A stretch of DNA of 64,000 nt from NCBI RefSeq assembly GCF_003024195.1, contig NZ_KZ679038.1:558001-622000 (forward strand). The letters are read 5' to 3'. Source of the DNA: Streptomyces dioscori. GTDB taxonomy: Bacteria; Actinomycetota; Actinomycetes; Streptomycetales; Streptomycetaceae. Position numbers and translations under genes: made by a program. The notes beneath the pieces were generated by a model. The model was given only the letters and a program-made list of their open reading frames with translations, was not told where the DNA came from and ran no database searches. Each line of letters starts with the position of its first letter. Positions within the stretch are counted from its first letter, which is position 1. This document shows, one piece after another, positions 58,500 through 64,000 of the stretch.

Positions 58500-59165
58500 A
58501 TGGTTGCCGACCCGTGGCCCGCTGAAGCGGTGGTCCGGGCGGCCACCGGGCCCGATCACGGGCGCGGGATGGCCCAGCGGGTGGCCGAGGCCCTGTGCGA
58601 GGTACTGCCGGTGGACGCGGTCACCCTGGCCCTGTGGACGGAGACACCGCACCGGCGGATGCTGTACGCCACGAACGCGGCGGCCCAGCGCCTGGAGGAG
58701 CTGCAGTTCGAGGTGGGCGAGGGACCGTGTGTGTCGGCCGCGGCGATCGGCAGGCCGCTCATGGTCGACGACCTCCAAGGTGCCGTGACCCCGTGGCCCC
58801 TGTTCGGCCCGCTGGCCCGTGAGCGGTTGTCCACGGTAGGTGCCATCTACGCGTTTCCGCTGGTGGAGGGCCACGCGCACTTGGGAACGGCCGACATGCT
58901 GCGCTTCGAGGCCGGTCCGCTGGGGGTCGAGGCGGAGGAGGCCGCCAGGCTGGCCGTACGGGCCGCGGCACTCATCCTGCTCACCGCGAGGATCACCCCC
59001 GTGCTGGACGCCCACTGGCAGCGCACCCACGTGGCGACCGGCGTGATGGCCGAGCGGCTGGGCATCACGCCCGCCGAAGCACTGGCACGGCTGCGCTCCA
59101 CGGCCCTGGGAACAGGGCGCCCCCTCCCCGACCTGACCGAGGACGTCCTGTCGCGGCACGGCTGA
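58500..59165 (+). CDS. GAF-ANTAR RNA-binding antiterminator
   Basis: A 221-residue protein. The GAF domain at about 15-150 (VDAVTLALWTET, FEVGEGPCVSAAAIGRPLMVDDLQG, YAFPLVEGHAHLGTADMLR) includes the GEGPC motif common in these regulators. The C-terminal ANTAR domain (about 170-215) reads VATGVMAERLGITPAEALARLRSTALGTGRPLPDL. ANTAR proteins bind nascent RNA and prevent termination. ATG 58500 has GAGG five bases upstream; GTG 58482 is an in-frame alternative. It is a single-gene transcript after a hairpin-rich intergenic region. Confidence 0.88.
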   Translation: MVADPWPAEAVVRAATGPDHGRGMAQRVAEALCEVLPVDAVTLALWTETPHRRMLYATNAAAQRLEELQFEVGEGPCVSAAAIGRPLMVDDLQGAVTPWPLFGPLARERLSTVGAIYAFPLVEGHAHLGTADMLRFEAGPLGVEAEEAARLAVRAAALILLTARITPVLDAHWQRTHVATGVMAERLGITPAEALARLRSTALGTGRPLPDLTEDVLSRHG

Positions 59166-59246
59166 GCACCTGTACGGCTGCCGACACTCGCGCAAGGGGT
59201 ACGGCACCTGGGGCAACCCAGCCTTTCCCCGCCAGAAACAGTCGCG

Positions 59247-60155
59247 TCAGACCTGCCGTGCCAGCCGCCCCGGCAGCCGCGCCGCCAGGTACTCGATCAG
59301 CTCGGTCACCCGCCGGGGAACATGCCCGTCGTCTTCGAGCAGGGCATAGATGTCGGCCGCGGGCGTCGGGACGTGCGGCAGCACGCGAACCAGGTCTCCG
59401 CGCTCGATATGGGGCCGGACCTGCCACTCCGAGCGCATGATCACGCCTCGGCCCTCCAGGGCCCAGCCGGTCACGACGTCCCCGTCGTTGCTCTGCAGCG
59501 GACCCCGCACCCGCACATGGCGAGGATCGCTGACATCACCGAACCGCCAGAGCGCGTAGTCTCCCTCGTTCTCGCGCAGCACGATGCAGTCGTGCCGCGC
59601 CAGATCCTCCAGGCAGGTGGGCGCGCCATGCCGTGCCAGGTACGCGGGCGACGCGCACGGCACCCGGCGGTTCTCCGCCAGCCGGCGCATCCGCAGCGAG
59701 GAGTCCGGCGGACTGCCCACATGGACGGCCACGTCGAAGGTCCGCCGATGCGGGCGCAGGGGCAACGCCGAGGTGTTCAGCTGCACCTGCAGTTGGGGGT
59801 GCGCCACCGCGAACTCCGCGAGCAGTGGGGCGACATGCGCCCGCCCGAGGCCCAGGGTCGCCTGGACGACGAGCGCGCCGCGCAGTTCCCCGGACCGTTC
59901 GGTCACCTGGTCCTCCAGCTCGCGGAGCCGGTCGAGGATCGAGTCGAGCCCGCTCGCGTACAGGGCGCCCTCCGAGGTCAGCACCAGGCGTCGGGTGCCC
60001 CGCTGGACGAGCCGCACGTCGAGACGGCTCTCCAGTGCGCTCAGCCGTTTGCTGACCACCGGAAGGGACCAGCCGAGCCGGCGCGCCGCCGCCGTGAGTG
60101 TCTCGCCGGCTGCCACGACCTGGAAGAACTTCAGGTCGTCGACGGACGACTTCAT
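59247..60155 (-). CDS. LysR-family transcriptional regulator
   Basis: A 302-residue regulator of normal length. The winged helix-turn-helix at 1-62 reads LKFFQVVAAGETLTAAARRLGWSLPVVSKRLSALE, followed by a LysR substrate domain (LRGALVVQATLGLGRAHVAPLL, FDVAVHVGSPPDSSLRMRRLAENRRVPCASPAYLARHG). It is divergent from the tartrate/D-malate-type dehydrogenase, the same layout as dmlR-dmlA in E. coli, so it probably activates that operon in response to its hydroxy-acid substrate. ATG 60155 follows a GGGAAA purine run. Confidence 0.92.
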   Translation of the reverse strand: MKSSVDDLKFFQVVAAGETLTAAARRLGWSLPVVSKRLSALESRLDVRLVQRGTRRLVLTSEGALYASGLDSILDRLRELEDQVTERSGELRGALVVQATLGLGRAHVAPLLAEFAVAHPQLQVQLNTSALPLRPHRRTFDVAVHVGSPPDSSLRMRRLAENRRVPCASPAYLARHGAPTCLEDLARHDCIVLRENEGDYALWRFGDVSDPRHVRVRGPLQSNDGDVVTGWALEGRGVIMRSEWQVRPHIERGDLVRVLPHVPTPAADIYALLEDDGHVPRRVTELIEYLAARLPGRLARQV

Positions 60156-60197
60156 GGGTTTCCCGTCCGCGTCCACGCCGTCTCCCGTCCGGGCAGG

Positions 60198-60213
60198 TTT
60201 TCCGCTGGAGAAA
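60198..60213. promoter_or_regulatory. Possible LysR box
   Basis: TTTTCCGCTGGAGAAA is a roughly symmetric T-N11-A type element in the 146-bp gap between the divergent LysR and dehydrogenase genes. GGGCA at 60191 and TGCCC at 60222 flank it as an outer inverted pair. Confidence 0.4.
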
Positions 60214-60301
60214 GTCTGGGTTGCCCGGTGGCCCATTGTGACAGGCCTCGCCGACGCCCACAGTGAGGAGCCGTACCAGCATCGAGCAAGGAGCAGCAGT
60301 C

Positions 60302-61438
60302 GTGCCACAGCGTTACCGCATCGCCGTCGTGCCCGGGGACGGCATAGGCCGGGAAGTCGTTCCCGAAGGGCTTCGGTGCCTGCGTGCCGCGGCCGACGCG
60401 TACGGCTTCGTCCTCGACGTGGAGGAGTTCGACTTCGCCAGCGCCGACTACTGGACGCGCCACGGGGAGATGATGCCGAAGGACTGGCACAGCGTGCTGG
60501 GCGGCTTCGACGCGATCTTCTTCGGCGCGGTGGGCTGGCCCGAGGCCGTCCCCGACCATGTGTCGCTGTGGGGAAGCCTTCTCCAGATGCGGCGCGGGTT
60601 CGACCAGTACGTCAATCTGCGTCCGGTCCGGCTGCTGCGGGGCGTGCGCGGTCCGCTGCGCGACCACGGTCCGGGCGACATCGACTTCTACGTGGTGCGC
60701 GAGAACACCGAGGGCGAGTACTCCAGCATCGGCGGGCGGATCTTCGAGGGCACCGAGCGCGAGACCGTACTGCAGGAGACCGTCATGACCCGCGTCGGCG
60801 TGGACCGGGTGCTGCGGTACGCCTTCGAACTCGCCGACTCCCGGCCGCGCAGGCAGCTGACCTGGGCGACGAAGAGCAACGGGATCTCGATCTCCATGCC
60901 CTACTGGGACGAGCGGGCGAGCGAGATGGCACTGCGCTATCCGCGGGTGACCGCCGACAAGGACCACATCGACATCCTGGCGGCCAAGTTCGTGCTGCGG
61001 CCCGACCGGTACGACGTCGTCGTGGCGAGCAACCTGTTCGGGGACATCCTCTCCGACCTGGGTCCGGCCTGCACCGGCACGATCGGGATAGCGCCGAGTG
61101 CGAACATCAACCCGGCACGGAACCATCCGAGCCTCTTCGAGCCCGTGCACGGGTCGGCCCCCGACATCGCGGGGCAGGGCATCGCCAACCCCATCGGGCA
61201 GATCTGGAGCGGCGCGATGATGCTGGAGCACCTGGGCGAGGCCGCGGCCGCCGCCGACGTGGTCGCCGCCATCGAGTCGGTCCTGGAGGGGCAGCCGGAC
61301 GTCCGCACGCCGGATCTCGGCGGGGACGGGACGACGACGGCGCTCGGGTCGGCCGTCGCACGGCGGATCGGCGGAGGGGCCGCCGGCGCGAAGGCGGGAA
61401 GGGCGGCGGAGCGTGCCACGCGTCCTGATCACCACTGA
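60302..61438 (+). CDS. Tartrate/D-malate dehydrogenase-like NAD-dependent decarboxylating dehydrogenase
   Basis: A 378-residue member of the isocitrate/isopropylmalate dehydrogenase family. VVPGDGIGREVVPEGLRCL starts the chain, FGAVGWP and QMRRGFDQYVNLRPVRLL follow, and VVRENTEGEYSSIGGRIF is the substrate loop in the form seen in tartrate dehydrogenase/decarboxylase and D-malate dehydrogenase. TKSNG and DILSDLGP hold the catalytic Lys and metal Asp residues. The GTG at 60302 has AAGGAG eight bases upstream. The last 20 residues are a variable tail overlapping the next gene by 26 bp. It converts a 2-hydroxy acid to a 2-oxo acid with NAD+. Confidence 0.92.
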   Translation: MPQRYRIAVVPGDGIGREVVPEGLRCLRAAADAYGFVLDVEEFDFASADYWTRHGEMMPKDWHSVLGGFDAIFFGAVGWPEAVPDHVSLWGSLLQMRRGFDQYVNLRPVRLLRGVRGPLRDHGPGDIDFYVVRENTEGEYSSIGGRIFEGTERETVLQETVMTRVGVDRVLRYAFELADSRPRRQLTWATKSNGISISMPYWDERASEMALRYPRVTADKDHIDILAAKFVLRPDRYDVVVASNLFGDILSDLGPACTGTIGIAPSANINPARNHPSLFEPVHGSAPDIAGQGIANPIGQIWSGAMMLEHLGEAAAAADVVAAIESVLEGQPDVRTPDLGGDGTTTALGSAVARRIGGGAAGAKAGRAAERATRPDHH

Positions 61439-62357
61439 CTATCTGCGTCCCGGCGACGAGGTGGACGACTACCTCCGGGCGGCCGGTCTTGAGACGCGCC
61501 ACGTTCCGATGGTCGGACGACGCGATCCCGAGGAACTCGTGGCCGCGCTCTCCGGGATCGACGCGGCGCTCGTCGCGAACGAGCCCCTGACCGCCGGGGT
61601 GCTGGCCCGTGCTCCACGGCTGCGGGTGGTGGTGCGTACGGGTGTCGGGTACGACTCCATCGACATCGAGGCCGCGCGACGGCTCGGTGTCGGCGTGAGC
61701 AACCTGCCCGGGATCAACGCGAACGCCGTGGCCGAGTACACGCTGGGCCTGCTGCTCGGCTCCGCGCGCCGGCTGGTCCACAGTGCCACGGGCGTGCTGG
61801 CCGGCGGGTGGCCGCGCGAGGACGGTCACGAGCTGCGCGGGGCGACACTCGGTCTCGTCGGATTCGGCGCGGCCGCTCGGGCCGTCGTCCCGCTGGCCAG
61901 AGCGTTCGGGATGGACGTGGTGTGCGCCACCGGTGTCCCCGAGGGGTTGCGCGGTGACCTCGGGGTCCGGTTCGTGCCGTTCGCCGAACTGCTGGCCGTC
62001 TCCGACTACGTGTCGGTCCACACCGCGCTGACCGACAGCACCCGGGGCATGTTCGACGCCGCGGCCTTCGCACGGATGAAGGCGACGGCCGTGCTGATCA
62101 ACACCGCCCGCGGGGCCGTCGTCGACGAGCGGGCGCTCGCCGACGCGGTCCGCACGGGCGGCATCGCGGGTGCGGCACTCGACGTGGTGACACGCGAACC
62201 TCTCCCGGCGGACAGTCCGTTGCGGGGTGTCGAGGGAATCACCGTCTACTCCCACCTCGCGGGCCAGACCGCGCAGGCCCGCCGCGCGGCGGGCCTGGCG
62301 GGCGCCGCCGAACTCGTGGCGGCGCTGGAGGGACGGGCCCGGTTCACCGTCAACTGA
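61413..62357 (+). CDS. D-2-hydroxyacid dehydrogenase (phosphoglycerate dehydrogenase-like)
   Basis: A 314-residue NAD-linked dehydrogenase. VVVRTGVGYDSID (about 70-82) is the substrate-domain motif with Arg, LGLVGFGAAARAV the Rossmann GxGxxxR-type motif, NTARGAVVDE the catalytic Arg segment, REPLP the Glu and YSHLAGQT the His. GTG 61413 lies within the end of the preceding gene. The overlap means coupled synthesis with the tartrate/malate-type enzyme, so the two probably act on the same hydroxy-acid pool. A weaker match in the cofactor loop leaves NADH versus NADPH open. Confidence 0.9.
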   Translation: MPRVLITTDYLRPGDEVDDYLRAAGLETRHVPMVGRRDPEELVAALSGIDAALVANEPLTAGVLARAPRLRVVVRTGVGYDSIDIEAARRLGVGVSNLPGINANAVAEYTLGLLLGSARRLVHSATGVLAGGWPREDGHELRGATLGLVGFGAAARAVVPLARAFGMDVVCATGVPEGLRGDLGVRFVPFAELLAVSDYVSVHTALTDSTRGMFDAAAFARMKATAVLINTARGAVVDERALADAVRTGGIAGAALDVVTREPLPADSPLRGVEGITVYSHLAGQTAQARRAAGLAGAAELVAALEGRARFTVN

Positions 62358-62417
62358 TGTGTCGGCCGGGGTCACTTGGCAGGGTGCCGGGGCCCCGGCG
62401 ACAGAGGGCGGGCTCGG

Positions 62418-63461
62418 TCAGCGTTCCAGGAGGGCGATACGGATGGCGCGTTCGACGTGGGCGGCGGCGTTGGCGTGTCCGGCGGCGTTGGGGTGGACCA
62501 GGGTGATGCGCTTGCCGATGAGACGGCAGTCGAGCAGGGTGCCGGGGAGGTTGCCGGGCCAGTAGTCCTCGGCGGCCCCGCAGATTCCCTCGACCCACTT
62601 GGTGTCGGCGGGCCGGCAGGCGTCGTGGCCCACGCTGGAGGAGTACACGTCGACGTAGCGGTCGCCGAAGAACTCCGAGACCCGCTTGATCGTGCTGTTC
62701 AGCGGCTTGAGGACGTCGTCACGGAGCCAGTCGACGTCGGCGTGGGTGACCGAGCCGAGTTCGCTGAGGGAGAGGCGGTTGCAGGCACTGCCCTCCTCCG
62801 GCAGAACGGCCGGGTAGCCGACCGTGATCACCTTGGCGTTGGGCGCGGCCTGGTGCACCCGGGCCAGCATCTCGATGTACTCGTCCTGGACCCGGGCGAG
62901 CTTGTCCTGGATGCTCTCCTCGCCCTCGGGCGGATCGGTGTAGTGGTCGCGGCAGGACGCGCCGGTCGCACCCTGCGTCAGACAGGTCAGGAGCATGCCG
63001 CCGAACGGCAGGCTGTTGCCGCCGACACCCACGGTGACGACGTCGGTCCGGTCGTTGAGTCCGGCCCGCTGGATCTGCGGGTCCACCGCGGGCCAGCCGT
63101 CGGCGGGCGGCTGAACCGGGCTGATCGGCGTCTGCCTGGCGTTGGCGATGTCGGCGATGGTGGCGTTGCCGCAGCTGACGTTGGTCAGGTGGACGGGCTT
63201 GCCCGGCGGGAACTCGTCGAGTTCCCGCTCGACGACGCCGGGGTAGGCGTCGGAGGTACGGTCACAGCCGTCCCGCGACGGGTCACCCAGTGCGGGCTGG
63301 GGGGCTCCGACGAACCCCCCGGCGGTGTACGAGTCACCCAGCGCGGCCCACTCGTACTGGTCGGCCGCGCCGGCTGACCCCGAGGGGGCGAGTACGGCCA
63401 CTAGCAGCGCGAGTCCGACGGCCAGCGCTCGCTTGCGCGGGCGGGAGACACGGTGTCGCAT
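62418..63461 (-). CDS. Secreted SGNH-hydrolase (lipase/esterase)
   Basis: A 347-residue exported esterase. The signal peptide MRHRVSRPRKRALAVGLALLV ends near SAGA (residue 32). Block I is GDSYTAGG with nucleophile Ser44, block III VGVGGNSLPFGG, and block V VHPNAAGHANAA near the C-terminus with the catalytic His. Six or more Cys residues could form disulfides, as in Streptomyces scabies-type extracellular esterases. ATG 63461 has GGAGGA upstream. It stands alone between the hydroxy-acid operon and the class II aldolase. The substrate is unknown. Confidence 0.9.
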   Translation of the reverse strand: MRHRVSRPRKRALAVGLALLVAVLAPSGSAGAADQYEWAALGDSYTAGGFVGAPQPALGDPSRDGCDRTSDAYPGVVERELDEFPPGKPVHLTNVSCGNATIADIANARQTPISPVQPPADGWPAVDPQIQRAGLNDRTDVVTVGVGGNSLPFGGMLLTCLTQGATGASCRDHYTDPPEGEESIQDKLARVQDEYIEMLARVHQAAPNAKVITVGYPAVLPEEGSACNRLSLSELGSVTHADVDWLRDDVLKPLNSTIKRVSEFFGDRYVDVYSSSVGHDACRPADTKWVEGICGAAEDYWPGNLPGTLLDCRLIGKRITLVHPNAAGHANAAAHVERAIRIALLER

Positions 63462-63548
63462 GGATCCTCCAGGATCTGCAAGAGACGCCCGGGCCGGAAC
63501 GTGCACCAGGGCGCAAAGCACCACGCCCAAGAGCATCCACGCCGCTGA

Positions 63549-63575
63549 TGGACCCCTTTCGGGGAATGGGGTCCA
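63549..63575. terminator. Hairpin between esterase and aldolase genes
   Basis: TGGACCCC and GGGGTCCA form an 8-bp perfect stem with an 11-nt loop. It lies 88 bp upstream of the esterase start and 113 bp past the aldolase stop, so it may be an operator or a distal terminator. Confidence 0.4.
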
Positions 63576-63645
63576 CCACCCCCCGATCGAGCTAATTGAT
63601 CAGATCGTCGTGCCACCACCGCACACCGCCCGCCGCACACCCCCG

Positions 63646-63676
63646 CCGCCCGCCGATTGCGTACGACAGCGGGCGG
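63646..63676 (-). terminator. Terminator of the class II aldolase gene
   Basis: CCGCCCGC and GCGGGCGG pair perfectly (8 bp, 15-nt loop), beginning 12 bases past the aldolase stop. Confidence 0.6.
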
Positions 63677-63687
63677 TGGAGCGGGCT

Positions 63688-64000
63688 CTAGTCGAAGAGG
63701 TCCGGGTCCGTGCGGGTGATCTGGTCGAAGAGCGGTTGGAACTGGAACCAGCCCGCCAGGTCGAAGCCCACCTGCCCGTAGGTGTGTTTGGCCTCTTCGT
63801 GGGAGATCTGGATGGTCGATCCCGCTGCCTTGGCGGCGAGTTGGGCCTGGGCCGAGCGTTCCATGGTGATGAACCAGTAGGCCGCGGCGTCGACCGAGCC
63901 CGCCGCCGTGAGCAGGCCGTGGTTGCGCAGGATGACCGCCTTGTGGCCGCCGAGCGCCTCGGCGATGCGCCGGCCCTCCGCCGGGTCGTCGGCCACGCCC
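63688..64000 (-). CDS. Class II aldolase/adducin family protein (5' end outside window)
   Basis: The C-terminal 103 residues are visible. GGHKAVILRNHGLLTAAGSVDAAAYWFITMERSAQAQLAA is the family segment with the metal-binding His of NHGLL, followed by a helical tail ending TRTDPDLFD. Class II aldolases cleave sugar phosphates such as fuculose or ribulose phosphate. Longer actinobacterial relatives of this type are often of unknown substrate. It ends with TAG at 63688-63690. The start and N-terminal zinc site lie beyond position 64000. Confidence 0.85.
   Translation of the reverse strand, partial: GVADDPAEGRRIAEALGGHKAVILRNHGLLTAAGSVDAAAYWFITMERSAQAQLAAKAAGSTIQISHEEAKHTYGQVGFDLAGWFQFQPLFDQITRTDPDLFD

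Overview
The window looks like a chromosomal segment of a Streptomyces or close relative. By eye it is above 70 % G+C. Third codon positions are almost all G or C, GTG starts are common, TTA codons are nearly absent, and neighbouring genes overlap by 1-4 bases (ATGA, GTGA, TGATG). The gene content fits a soil saprotroph. I see no rRNA or tRNA gene, CRISPR array, insertion sequence, phage gene, or PKS/NRPS core gene. The window cuts one gene at each end.

Layout. 1-4.5 kb: aldehyde dehydrogenase (partial), zinc alcohol dehydrogenase and APC permease, with a divergent TetR regulator. 4.5-8.7 kb: small regulator/enzyme pairs (DoxX, MerR + NAD-dependent reductase, CGNR regulator + alpha/beta hydrolase). 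8.7-18.6 kb: a carbohydrate locus with a GH144-like secreted glucanase, a GH1 beta-glucosidase, a sugar ABC importer and a LacI regulator; its operators lie upstream of both regulator and importer. 18.7-22.8 kb: a NitT/TauT-type ABC importer with a VOC protein, preceded by a 13-bp tandem repeat array. 23-32.5 kb: a catabolic cluster with two berberine-bridge-type FAD oxidases, a LigI-like lactonase, an SDR, a DRE-TIM lyase, a carboxymuconolactone-decarboxylase-like protein, a two-subunit CoA transferase and a 3-hydroxyisobutyryl-CoA hydrolase. Four TGTCGACA operators tie most of this cluster together, and no regulator for them is present here.

32.7-42.8 kb is a signalling region: a PRC-barrel protein, a flavodoxin-like protein, a NarL-type two-component pair, then a six-gene, fully overlapping stressosome operon (RsbR, RsbS, RsbT, ATPase-PP2C fusion, histidine kinase, receiver-PP2C). 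A truncated STAS gene sits at its head and a divergent RsbW-like anti-sigma kinase beside it. The layout suggests an RsbR/S/T sensing module feeding both a partner-switch and a phosphorelay.

42.8-54 kb is a second sugar locus: LacI regulator, divergent ABC importer, intracellular GH78 alpha-L-rhamnosidase and exported GH3 glycosidase with a PA14 domain, suggesting use of rhamnosylated glycosides. It is followed by a secreted PETase-type polyester hydrolase whose catalytic residue spacing matches Thermobifida cutinase. 54-64 kb: a large LuxR (LAL) regulator, an SDR, a GAF-ANTAR antiterminator, a LysR regulator divergent from a tartrate/D-malate dehydrogenase and 2-hydroxyacid dehydrogenase pair, a secreted SGNH esterase and a class II aldolase (partial).
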